From positions 1 to 18,208 of the forward strand of contig SVRU01000055.1 of NCBI GenBank assembly GCA_015064665.1: a stretch of 18,208 nucleotides of DNA. Reading direction: 5' to 3'. A program made the position numbers and the translations under genes. Positions within the stretch are counted from its first letter, which is position 1, and each line of letters opens with the position of its first letter. The stretch comes from Oscillospiraceae bacterium (lineage in GTDB: Bacteria; Bacillota_A; Clostridia; Oscillospirales; CAG-272). Below, piece by piece: positions 1-6,396 of the stretch. The notes beneath the pieces were generated by a model, which saw nothing but the letters and a program-made list of their open reading frames with translations, ran no database searches and was not told the DNA's origin.

Positions 1-222
1 CCGTCAGGAATTACGGTTAACTGTATTGCCCCCGGCGTTATTGATACCGATATGAATAAATCCCTATCAAAAGAAGATATGCGTGCTCTTGAGAATGATA
101 CACCTCTTATGAGAATCGGAAAACCTATCGAGGTTGCCCAGGCGGCGCTTTTCCTTGCAAGTGAAAAAGCTGCCTTTATCACGGGCGAAATACTCAACGT
201 AAACGGCGGTTTTTTGATTTGA
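1..222 (+). CDS. Short-chain dehydrogenase/reductase, C-terminal part (FabG-like or YmfI-like)
   Basis: Only the last 73 codons and a TGA stop are present; the window opens in frame inside the gene. The visible part carries the C-terminal hallmarks of the SDR family: a VNCIAPGVIDTDM segment (the loop after the catalytic Tyr-Lys helix, shaping the cofactor and substrate pocket), then PLMRIGKP, a FLAS helix, and the ending ITGEILNVNGGFLI. These features fit 3-oxoacyl-ACP reductase FabG, the NADPH-dependent reductase of fatty acid elongation. They fit equally well the FabG-like YmfI of Firmicutes, which reduces 5-aminopentanone on elongation factor P. The catalytic Ser/Tyr/Lys and the Rossmann motif lie outside the window, so the two cannot be told apart here. 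No clear hairpin terminator follows the stop before the SRP RNA promoter. Confidence 0.85.
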   Translation, partial: PSGITVNCIAPGVIDTDMNKSLSKEDMRALENDTPLMRIGKPIEVAQAALFLASEKAAFITGEILNVNGGFLI

Positions 223-254
223 ATTTTAATAAATAATTAAATCTTTAAAATGTA

Positions 255-283
255 TTGCATTTTTCGTTTGTATTTGGTATAAT
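255..283 (+). promoter_or_regulatory. Sigma-A type promoter for the SRP RNA
   Basis: The -35 element TTGCAT (255-260) and a perfect -10 TATAAT (278-283) are separated by exactly 17 bases. The predicted start lies near base 290, just before the 5' strand of the SRP RNA closing helix. The position and quality suit a constitutive stable-RNA promoter. Confidence 0.85.
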
Positions 284-289
284 ATATTG

Positions 290-600
290 TAAGTGTTCGG
301 TGTGTTGGATGGAGTCATACCAGCCGGGGAGGTAGCGGCGCCTTGTACCTGAAATCCGCTATAGCAGGGGTTCATTCCCGTCCCGAGGGCTGCTCTTGTG
401 CAGTCTGCACCGTTTTCGTCTGTGTTGAAGAATTGGTCTTGCGCAATTCGAGGCTGTGAACCATGTCAGGTGGGGAACCAAGCAGCATTAAGCGGTTTAT
501 CGGATGTGCCGCAAGGTTGCCTGTTCGGAGCAGACGGGGCGGTTACCGTGTGTAAGGGTATTTCGACGGAGGGGTGTATGGCTCTTTCCAACCTATCGAG
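290..600 (+). ncRNA. ffs: Signal recognition particle RNA, large bacterial type (scRNA/4.5S-like, with Alu domain)
   Basis: This is the RNA core of the signal recognition particle, which binds Ffh and targets nascent membrane and secreted proteins. The 5' Alu part is recognisable from GGGGAGGTAGCGG (from about 325) through a TGTACCTG loop, an AATCCGCT segment and TAGCAGGGG, closely resembling B. subtilis scRNA. The S domain holds GAACCATGTCAGG, a GGAA tetraloop, AACCAAGCAGCA and TGTGCCGCAAGGTTGCCTG. The ends pair: GTTGGA (304-309) and GGAGTCATACC (311-321) are complementary to the strand GGTGTATGGCTC...TCCAAC near 573-592. Exact 5' and 3' ends are estimates from the promoter and this helix. 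A short reading frame crosses the region, but the RNA structure explains the sequence fully. Confidence 0.93.
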
Positions 601-606
601 TATTGC

Positions 607-635
607 GCGTATGCGATTTTCGCCTACGCCTTTTT
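607..635 (+). terminator. Rho-independent terminator of the SRP RNA
   Basis: A 9-bp stem with one mismatch (GCGTATGCG, 607-615, against CGCCTACGC, 621-629) encloses a five-base ATTTT loop and is followed by CTTTTT (630-635). It sits directly after the SRP RNA and only 25 bases before the dnaX start. Confidence 0.8.
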
Positions 636-660
636 ACTAATCGGACGAGGAGGGCAGCTT

Positions 661-2223
661 ATGTCGGATTATAAGGCGCTTTACAGAAAATGGCGGCCCT
701 TTGATTTTGACGATGTTTGCGGTCAAAGGGCAATAACCGATATACTTAAATATGAGGTTGCGAACGGAAGAGTATCGCACGCATATCTTTTTTGCGGCTC
801 ACGCGGAACCGGAAAGACAAGCTGTGCTAAAATTCTTGCAAAGGCAGTTAATTGCCTTAATACAAAAGACGGAAACCCGTGCAACGAGTGCGAAGCGTGC
901 CGTTCAATAGACGCAGGCGTTGCTACCGACGTTATCGAAATGGATGCCGCGAGCAACAACGGCGTCGGTGACGTAAGAAGCCTAAAGGATGAAATCACCT
1001 TCACTCCCGCAGTTCTTAAATACCGCGTTTATATAATCGACGAGGTTCATATGATGTCGGGCGCGGCGTTTAACGCTCTTCTTAAAACGCTTGAAGAGCC
1101 TCCGTTGTACGTCGTGTTTATACTTGCAACCACCGAATATAATAAGCTTCCTACGACTATCGTTTCAAGATGTCAGCGATTTGATTTTAGGCGTATGAGC
1201 TCCGAGGTTATAATCGACCGACTGAAAAAAATATCGGTTGCCGAAAAAATCGATCTCGGTGACGACGGCGCCCGTCTTATAGCAAGAGCTTCAAGGGGCG
1301 GAATGAGAGATGCCGTCAGCCTTCTTGAGCTTTGTGCCGGCTCCAGAGCGCATATAGATGCAAATCTCGTTGCATCCACGATAGGAACGGGTGACAGAGC
1401 TGCCGTTTATAAGCTTATAGAAGCTGTCGGCGCAGCTGATTTCGGCACCGTTTACAGCGTTGTTCGCGATGTCGTTATGGGAAGCGGCGATATATCTGTC
1501 TTTTGGCAGGAGATAATCGATTCCTACCGCGATATAATGGTTGTAAAAAACACGGATAAAGCTAAACAGTATCTTGACCTTACCGACGTTGAATACGAAA
1601 TGCTTAAGAGAATTGCCGATAATTTTACTATGGCAAAGCTCTCTTATCATACCTCGCTTCTTGAATCTGCAATGGCTGATATGCAGCGCGCTGTAAACTC
1701 AAAGCGCAGTATTGCGGAAATAGCGTTGACGAGGATGTGCGATTCAAAGCTCGTCGTTTCGGCAGAGTCGCTCGCCGTTAGAGTTGAGGAGCTTGAAAAG
1801 CAGATTGCAATGATAAAGCTCGGCGTTCCTACCGAGAAGCCCGTTCAGGTTAAGCCGTCTAATTCAAATAAAACGCCTTTGGAATCCGAACCCGAAGGAG
1901 AGGCTTGTTCGGGCAATCTGAGTCTTTCCGTTTACGACAGATGGAAGAGTGTTGTTGAGAGAATCGGCGAATTGAAGCGTTCGCTTTCGAGCCAATTCGG
2001 CGGTGCAGAAGCGTATAGATCCTCAGACGGAAAATTTTATATACGAATGAGCGAATTCTTTGCTTCAAGAATCTCGTCAAATGCTTCGGATTTTGCCATA
2101 CTTCGCGGCGTTATTGCCGAATGTGAGGGTGTTGAACCGGGGAAGATCGAGATTGTTATAGAGGGAATGCAGAAACAAAATACGCAAACCCCCTCTAATG
2201 ATTTGGATAATATTTTTGCTTAA
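661..2223 (+). CDS. dnaX: DNA polymerase III subunit tau/gamma (clamp-loader ATPase)
   Basis: DnaX is the motor ATPase of the clamp loader, which places the beta clamp on primed DNA at the replication fork. The 520-residue product starts MSDYKALYRKWRP, a typical DnaX opening. Visible motifs are Walker A GSRGTGKT (46-53), a zinc site formed by C65, C74, C77 and C80, Walker B with IIDEVH (125-130), a sensor-1 region ILATTE (154-159) and the SRC motif (169-171). An upstream in-frame ATG at 574 would place the start inside the SRP RNA and add 29 residues unlike any DnaX; the start at 661 has GAGGAGGG (646-653) in front of it. The C-terminal third (about 380-520) is less conserved, as usual for the tau region. 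It is followed by ybaB and recR, the standard order. Confidence 0.97.
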   Translation: MSDYKALYRKWRPFDFDDVCGQRAITDILKYEVANGRVSHAYLFCGSRGTGKTSCAKILAKAVNCLNTKDGNPCNECEACRSIDAGVATDVIEMDAASNNGVGDVRSLKDEITFTPAVLKYRVYIIDEVHMMSGAAFNALLKTLEEPPLYVVFILATTEYNKLPTTIVSRCQRFDFRRMSSEVIIDRLKKISVAEKIDLGDDGARLIARASRGGMRDAVSLLELCAGSRAHIDANLVASTIGTGDRAAVYKLIEAVGAADFGTVYSVVRDVVMGSGDISVFWQEIIDSYRDIMVVKNTDKAKQYLDLTDVEYEMLKRIADNFTMAKLSYHTSLLESAMADMQRAVNSKRSIAEIALTRMCDSKLVVSAESLAVRVEELEKQIAMIKLGVPTEKPVQVKPSNSNKTPLESEPEGEACSGNLSLSVYDRWKSVVERIGELKRSLSSQFGGAEAYRSSDGKFYIRMSEFFASRISSNASDFAILRGVIAECEGVEPGKIEIVIEGMQKQNTQTPSNDLDNIFA

Positions 2224-2236
2224 GGAGTAAAACATT

Positions 2237-2584
2237 ATGAAAGTAAGATTGCCTCAGGGAATGGGCGGCGGCGCGAACAATATGCAGTCAATGCTTAAGC
2301 AGGCGCAAAAAATGCAGGAGGATATGGCTGCAATGCAGGCTGAGCTTGAAATGCGTGAATACGAGGTTTCGGCCGGCGGCGGAGTCGTTAATCTTAAAAT
2401 AAACGGAAAAAAAGAGGTTCTTTACGTGAAAATTTCGGAGGAGGTTGTCGACCCCGACGATATCGAAACTCTTGAGGACTTGATTGTCGCAGCCGTAAAC
2501 GAGGGCATTAAAAAGGTTGAGTCTGCTTCTTCTGAAGAAATGCAGAAGATTACCGGAACAATGGGAATTCCGGGAATGTTTTAA
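2237..2584 (+). CDS. ybaB: YbaB/EbfC family nucleoid-associated DNA-binding protein
   Basis: This 115-residue protein belongs to the YbaB/EbfC family of small dimeric DNA-binding proteins that coat the nucleoid; the precise cellular role is still loosely defined. The N-terminal third is rich in Met, Gln and charged residues (MQSMLKQAQKMQEDMAAMQAEL), forming the long helix of the family, followed by the conserved core with GGGVVNLKINGKKEVLYVKI and an acidic VDPDDIETLEDLIVAAVNEG segment. A good AAGGAG (2222-2227) overlaps the dnaX stop codon. It sits between dnaX and recR and is almost certainly cotranscribed with both. Confidence 0.95.
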   Translation: MKVRLPQGMGGGANNMQSMLKQAQKMQEDMAAMQAELEMREYEVSAGGGVVNLKINGKKEVLYVKISEEVVDPDDIETLEDLIVAAVNEGIKKVESASSEEMQKITGTMGIPGMF

Positions 2585-2586
2585 TT

Positions 2587-3189
2587 ATGGCAGAGTACAT
2601 TCCGCCTATTCAACGGCTTGTAGAAGAATTCAGAAGGCTTCCCGGCGTCGGAGCGAAAACGGCAGCAAGATATGCCTTTGCCGTACTTAATTTTACCGAT
2701 GAGGAGGCTGTTCGTTTTTCGGATGCGATTGTCGCATTGAAGAGAGACGTTCATAAATGTCCTATATGCTTCGGACTCTCTGTTTCACCTGAAAAATGCG
2801 AAATTTGTTCGAATGAGGACCGCGATCCAACCGTTATTTGCGTTGTTGAGGATGCAAAGGACGTTATGGTAATGGAGAAGGTGCGCGGTTACAAAGGACT
2901 TTACCACGTTCTCGGCGGTGCGCTCTCACCTATTGATAGCGTAACCGTTGACGACCTCACCTTTAAGGAACTTATAGATAGGGTGAAGGACGGGGGAGTA
3001 AGAGAGGTCATAGTTGCCACGAACCCAACGCCCGGCGGCGACACTACCGCAGCCTATCTCGCAAGAATACTTGAGCCTTATGAAATCGAGGTTTCGCGTC
3101 TTGCTTACGGAATTCCCGTTGGCGGCGATATAGAATACGCCGATGAGGTAACGCTCTATCGCGCAATGGAAGGAAGACGGTATTTTTGA
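2587..3189 (+). CDS. recR: Recombination mediator protein RecR
   Basis: RecR acts with RecO (also encoded in this window) in the RecFOR pathway, loading RecA on SSB-coated gaps. The 200-residue product has the full family layout: a helix-hairpin-helix with LPGVGAKTAARYA (18-30), a four-cysteine zinc finger (C58, C61, C71, C74), a TOPRIM domain with VVEDAKDV (86-93) and ATNPTPGGDTTA (144-155), and the C-terminal GIPVGGDIEYADEVTL (175-190) with the Walker-like end. The start is two bases past the ybaB stop, so translational coupling is likely; there is no strong separate ribosome binding site. A bidirectional terminator follows 18 bases after the stop. Confidence 0.97.
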   Translation: MAEYIPPIQRLVEEFRRLPGVGAKTAARYAFAVLNFTDEEAVRFSDAIVALKRDVHKCPICFGLSVSPEKCEICSNEDRDPTVICVVEDAKDVMVMEKVRGYKGLYHVLGGALSPIDSVTVDDLTFKELIDRVKDGGVREVIVATNPTPGGDTTAAYLARILEPYEIEVSRLAYGIPVGGDIEYADEVTLYRAMEGRRYF

Positions 3190-3207
3190 ACATATTAAAT
3201 ATAATAG

Positions 3208-3242
3208 AAGGATAAAAGCAGGTTCGTTCTGCTTTTATCCTT
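3208..3242. terminator. Bidirectional terminator between recR and spo0A
   Basis: A perfect 14-bp inverted repeat (AAGGATAAAAGCAG, 3208-3221; CTGCTTTTATCCTT, 3229-3242) has a seven-base loop. On the plus strand it runs into TTTATTTTTA; on the minus strand it runs into TTCTATTATATTT. It ends recR and the convergent spo0A, whose stop codon (3248-3250) lies within a few bases of the stem. Confidence 0.9.
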
Positions 3243-3247
3243 TATTT

Positions 3248-4015
3248 TTATGCCATTGCATATTTGAATTTTAATCTTAAATTATCAGCAATCATTGCGA
3301 TAAATTCGGAGTTCGTCGGTTTGCCGCGGCTATTCTGTATAGTGTAACCGAAGTAGGAATTAAGAGTTTCCACGTCGCCTCTGTCCCACGCTACCTCTAT
3401 TGCGTGTCTGATGGCGCGCTCAACTCTTGAGGTTGTCGTCTGATATTTCTTAGCGACGGACGGGTAAAGAATTTTCGTTACCGAATTAATTATTTCTGTG
3501 TCATCAATAGTCATTAGTATGGCAGAGCGCAGATACTGATATCCCTTTATATGCGCGGGAATTCCTATTTGATGAATGATTTTTGTTACCTGCGCTTCCA
3601 TGTCAGCAACAGCACCGATGTTCTTCTCGGTGCTTGTCTTGTTTTTAGCCTTTAAAATTGCTTCCATATGATATACAAGTCCGGAAAAATCAAACGGCTT
3701 GGGAATACAAAGGTCAGCGCCCGATTCGGAAGCTTCAAGAAGTATCGATTGCTTGTTTATCGGTGACATAAGAATTAATGACGGTTTGTTTTCAATCTTT
3801 GATGCAGCCCGTATTATGCCAATGCCGTCAAGTTTGGACAGCCAAAGGTCAACTATGACAACATCGTAACCGTTTTTACATATCATATCAAGAGCTGAGT
3901 TTCCGTCTTTTGCCTCGTCGCATTTTATGTATCCGGAACGGTTAAGATTTTCAATAAGCTTTGTTCTTTCGTCATCGTTTTCGTCACAAATCAAAATTTT
4001 TGCATTGTTTTCCAT
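3248..4015 (-). CDS. spo0A: Sporulation master regulator Spo0A
   Basis: Spo0A is the phosphorelay response regulator that commits the cell to sporulation. The 255-residue product has a receiver domain (about 5-120) with acidic pocket residues D11 and D14, phospho-acceptor D56 within [11 protein letters not shown]84 as the switch residue and K106. The C-terminal Spo0A DNA-binding domain (about 140-255) is nearly textbook: [49 protein letters not shown], and [25 protein letters not shown] split by the RG turn. The start at 4015 is chosen because AAAAGGAGT precedes it by about seven bases; a longer frame reaching 4075 would add 20 residues not found in the family. Upstream DNA carries a possible promoter and a Spo0A box, suggesting autoregulation. 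Confidence 0.98.
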   Translation of the reverse strand: MENNAKILICDENDDERTKLIENLNRSGYIKCDEAKDGNSALDMICKNGYDVVIVDLWLSKLDGIGIIRAASKIENKPSLILMSPINKQSILLEASESGADLCIPKPFDFSGLVYHMEAILKAKNKTSTEKNIGAVADMEAQVTKIIHQIGIPAHIKGYQYLRSAILMTIDDTEIINSVTKILYPSVAKKYQTTTSRVERAIRHAIEVAWDRGDVETLNSYFGYTIQNSRGKPTNSEFIAMIADNLRLKFKYAMA

Positions 4016-4073
4016 TTTTAAACTCCTTTTTTTGTTATAATTGGAAAAATTTGGTAATTTTTCAAGCAAGTAC

Positions 4074-4103
4074 ATTTTACCACAAAACTCTATGTAAAAT
4101 CAA
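4074..4103 (-). promoter_or_regulatory. Candidate sigma-A promoter for spo0A
   Basis: On the minus strand, TTGATT (4098-4103) and TAAAAT (4074-4079) are 18 bases apart, and TG-G before the -10 gives an extended -10. The predicted start would leave a leader of about 50 bases before the spo0A ribosome binding site. In such AT-rich DNA this is suggestive only; I did not find a well-spaced sigma-H promoter. Confidence 0.4.
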
Positions 4104-4146
4104 GAGTGAAAATAGCGAAAAAATCAACAAAGATATTTTTTAAAAA

Positions 4147-4161
4147 TGGTAAAATTTACCA
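4147..4161. repeat. Perfect 15-bp palindrome TGGTAAA-A-TTTACCA
   Basis: Two 7-base arms flank one central base. The half-site recurs at 4076-4082 (TTTACCA), and the related TTGGTAA occurs at 4051 and 4356. The symmetry is that of an operator for a dimeric repressor, but no regulator can be named. Confidence 0.5.
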
Positions 4162-4183
4162 ATTCGCAAGACGTTTTTTCATA

Positions 4184-4193
4184 ATTCGACAAA
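4184..4193 (-). promoter_or_regulatory. Spo0A box (0A box) upstream of spo0A
   Basis: The minus strand reads TTTGTCGAAT, an exact match to the widely used 0A-box consensus with core TGTCGAA. It lies about 170 bases upstream of the spo0A start codon and about 80 bases upstream of the candidate promoter, and could also act on the divergent pckG promoter about 100 bases to its right. Function is inferred from the match and position only. Confidence 0.5.
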
Positions 4194-4285
4194 ACAACAA
4201 AAAGTATGTCCTTTTTCGAAAAAGAAGCTTCTTTCTAAAGAGAAAAAAAGTTGTCCTAAATAAAATAAATTTTTATATTTGTATA

Positions 4286-4314
4286 TTGCAAAAATAAAAG
4301 TAATGTGCTATAAT
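4286..4314 (+). promoter_or_regulatory. Sigma-A promoter for pckG, with extended -10
   Basis: TTGCAA (4286-4291) and a perfect TATAAT (4309-4314) are 17 bases apart, with TGC before the -10 forming an extended -10 element. Transcription should start near 4321, giving a leader of about 64 bases that includes a TTGGTAA copy (4356-4362) and the ribosome binding site AAGGAGA (4370-4376). Confidence 0.8.
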
Positions 4315-4384
4315 GTATTTGTGAGAAGATGTGCTTTCTTGCAAATAGGCATTAATTGGTAATTTTTTTAAGGAGATAATATAA

Positions 4385-6178
4385 ATGAACACAAACGTTA
4401 CAAACAACAAGTTCGTCAACGAATGGATTGCAGAGATGGCTGCTATGGTAAAGCCCTCCGAGATAATTCTTATTGACGGAACGGAAGAGCAGGCGAATGC
4501 TCTTCGTGCTGAAGCGATAGCAAACGGTGAGCTTCTTAAGCTTAATGAGGAGAAGTATCCTAACTGCTATCTTCACAGAACCGCTATCAACGACGTAGCA
4601 CGCGTTGAGAACAGAACCTTTATCTGCACCTCGAAGAAGGAGGATGCGGGTAACATTAACAACTGGATGGACCCCAAGGAATGCTATGCAAAACTTTCCA
4701 AGCTTTACGAGGGCTCTTATAAGAATAAGCCCATGTACGTAATTCCTTATTCTATGTCTGTCGTTGGCTCTGATTTTGCTAAATACGGTATCGAGCTTAC
4801 CGATTCTATCTACGTTGTTCTTAACATGCTCATTATGACCAGAGTTGGTCTTAACGTTCTTGAGGCTCTCAGTGACAGCCCCGACTTTATCAAGGGTCTT
4901 CATGCAAGAGCAGATATAGATGAAGAGAACAGATACATATGCCATTTCCCCGAAGATAACACTATCTGGTCTGTTAACTCCGGTTACGGAGGAAACGTTC
5001 TTCTCGGAAAGAAGTGCTTTGCTCTTCGTATTGCTTCGTATCTCGGTCGTAAAGAGGGCTGGATGGCTGAGCATATGCTTATCCTTGGTATCGAAAGCCC
5101 CGACGGAGAGGTTAAGTACGTATCTGCGGCTTTCCCCTCTGCTTGCGGTAAGACAAACCTCGCAATGCTCATTCCCCCAGAAGTTTATAAGAGCAAGGGA
5201 TATAAGACCTGGTGCGTAGGCGACGATATCGCTTGGCTCAGAGTCGGACAGGACGGAAGACTTTGGGCAGTTAACCCCGAGAACGGATTCTTTGGTGTTG
5301 CTCCCGGAACGAATGAGAATTCAAACCCCAACGCTCTTTACACGGCGATGAAGGATACCATATTCACCAACGTTTGCCACAATCTTGATGACAATACGAT
5401 TTGGTGGGAAGGACTCGACAACAATCCTCCCAAGAATGCTCTTAACTGGAAGGGCGAAAAGTGGGATTACACTAAGTATGACAAGGCTGACAAGGTTAAC
5501 ACCTCCGGCGCTCATCCTAACTCCAGATTTACCGCTATGGCAGCAAATTGCCCCTGTCTCTCGGATAAATTCAACGATCCTGCAGGTGTTCCGATTTCCG
5601 CTATTATATTCGGCGGCCGCCGCGCAAAGACGGCTCCCTTGGTTTATCAGTCAACCGGTTGGCAGCACGGCGCGTTCATCGGTTCAATCATGGCTTCCGA
5701 AACAACTGCAGCAGCAGCCGGTGCAGTCGGCGTAGTTCGCCGTGACCCCATGGCTATGCGTCCCTTCGTTGGATATGATATGGGTGATTATTGGGCACAT
5801 TGGATCAATATGGGCAAGATCGTTAAGAATCCTCCCAAGATTTTCCACGTTAACTGGTTCAGAACCGATGATGAAGGACATTTCATCTGGCCCGGATTTG
5901 GTGACAATATGCGTGTTCTTATGTGGATACTTGCTCGTTGCGACGGTAAGGTCGGCGCTGTTGAAACACCTATCGGATTCGTTCCTAACCCCGAGGATAT
6001 TAACGTTGAAGGACTAGAAATAAGCAAGGAAACTCTCGCTGAGCTTCTTTCTGTTGATAAAGAGCTTTGGCTTGAGGACTGCAAGGGTATCAGAGAGTTC
6101 TATGCACAGGTTGGTTCCAGAGTTCCCGCTGAATTCTATGAGGAGCTCGCAGCACTTGAGGAAAGACTTTCTAAATAA
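4385..6178 (+). CDS. pckG: Phosphoenolpyruvate carboxykinase, GTP-dependent type
   Basis: PEPCK interconverts oxaloacetate plus GTP with phosphoenolpyruvate, CO2 and GDP in the cytoplasm, serving gluconeogenesis or, in fermenters, CO2-fixing anaplerosis toward C4 acids. The 597-residue length and motifs are those of the GTP class: MSVVGSDFAKYGIELTDS (124-141), the kinase-1a loop FPSACGKTN (250-258) with the characteristic active-site Cys at 254, the kinase-2 metal site VGDDIAWL (278-285), then FGGRRAKTAPLV and the C-terminal lid region. The ATP class would instead show a GxxGTGKT-type loop. It has its own strong promoter and ribosome binding site and appears to lead a transcription unit with the following lipoprotein and nagB-like genes. 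Codon choice is noticeably biased (abundant CTT, GTT, AAG), fitting high expression. Confidence 0.97.
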   Translation: MNTNVTNNKFVNEWIAEMAAMVKPSEIILIDGTEEQANALRAEAIANGELLKLNEEKYPNCYLHRTAINDVARVENRTFICTSKKEDAGNINNWMDPKECYAKLSKLYEGSYKNKPMYVIPYSMSVVGSDFAKYGIELTDSIYVVLNMLIMTRVGLNVLEALSDSPDFIKGLHARADIDEENRYICHFPEDNTIWSVNSGYGGNVLLGKKCFALRIASYLGRKEGWMAEHMLILGIESPDGEVKYVSAAFPSACGKTNLAMLIPPEVYKSKGYKTWCVGDDIAWLRVGQDGRLWAVNPENGFFGVAPGTNENSNPNALYTAMKDTIFTNVCHNLDDNTIWWEGLDNNPPKNALNWKGEKWDYTKYDKADKVNTSGAHPNSRFTAMAANCPCLSDKFNDPAGVPISAIIFGGRRAKTAPLVYQSTGWQHGAFIGSIMASETTAAAAGAVGVVRRDPMAMRPFVGYDMGDYWAHWINMGKIVKNPPKIFHVNWFRTDDEGHFIWPGFGDNMRVLMWILARCDGKVGAVETPIGFVPNPEDINVEGLEISKETLAELLSVDKELWLEDCKGIREFYAQVGSRVPAEFYEELAALEERLSK

Positions 6179-6198
6179 TTTAAGAAAGGAATCGGGAA

Positions 6199-6372
6199 AT
6201 GAAAAAAATTTCCAAAGCAATCGTTCTTTTTCTCATGATTCTTTCTCTAACCTTACTTTCATCGTGTAAGGGAAAAGGGAACGATGATAAAGATAAAGAC
6301 GGTGATACTCCGAAGCTTCCGGGTATAAATACCGAGGGCGGAGTGGAATTGCCTATCATTCCTTATGAATAA
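6199..6372 (+). CDS. Small lipoprotein, 57 residues, function unknown
   Basis: The short frame starts MKKISKAIVLFLMILSLTLL and reaches the lipobox LSSC, with the lipidated cysteine at residue 23. This is a clear type II signal peptide: positive n-region, a hydrophobic stretch at 8-20, and a proper lipobox. The mature part is only 35 residues: a highly charged linker (KGKGNDDKDKDGDTPK) and an end reading LPGINTEGGVELPIIPYE. AAAGGA (6185-6190) lies eight bases before the ATG. It begins 20 bases after pckG and ends 24 bases before the nagB-like start with no terminator between, so all three are probably cotranscribed. I do not recognise a family; it would be anchored to the outer face of the membrane. 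Confidence 0.8.
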   Translation: MKKISKAIVLFLMILSLTLLSSCKGKGNDDKDKDGDTPKLPGINTEGGVELPIIPYE

Positions 6373-6396
6373 CATATTGAATTATTGAGGTGTAAA

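Larger units (their letters stand above)
4016..4384. other. Divergent AT-rich control region between spo0A and pckG
   Basis: This 369-bp stretch holds no convincing gene; short frames through it are low-complexity Lys/Phe/Asn products with no ribosome binding site. It contains a strong plus-strand promoter for pckG (4286-4314), a weaker minus-strand candidate for spo0A (4074-4103), a Spo0A-box-like sequence (4184-4193), a palindrome (4147-4161), three copies of TTGGTAA in either orientation (4051-4057, 4156-4162 minus, 4356-4362), and a weak AT hairpin (4044-4063) in the spo0A leader. Confidence 0.75.

Noticed and set aside
398..640. An 80-residue reading frame inside the SRP RNA region, and the dnaX frame extended to 574
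   Set aside because: The conserved SRP RNA structure accounts for these bases, and neither frame has a suitable ribosome binding site or family resemblance.
1545..1551. A AAA AAC heptamer in frame in dnaX, a possible -1 frameshift signal like the one making gamma in E. coli
   Set aside because: The shifted frame stops after two codons, giving about 299 residues, which would cut into the collar domain rather than just after it. No upstream Shine-Dalgarno-like stimulator is seen, and A-rich heptamers are common in such sequence.
4190..4230. A sigma-H promoter for spo0A around AAAGGACAT and GTCGAAT on the minus strand
   Set aside because: The elements resemble the consensus, but the spacer is about 15 bases instead of 11-12, and the second element is better explained as part of the Spo0A box.
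4106..4297. Short plus-strand reading frames in the spo0A-pckG intergenic region
   Set aside because: They consist of Lys, Phe, Asn and Ile from AT-rich DNA, have no ribosome binding site, and overlap promoter elements.
4352..5074. A 240-residue reading frame antisense to pckG
   Set aside because: It is a shadow of the strongly biased pckG codons; it resembles no family and lacks its own start signals.
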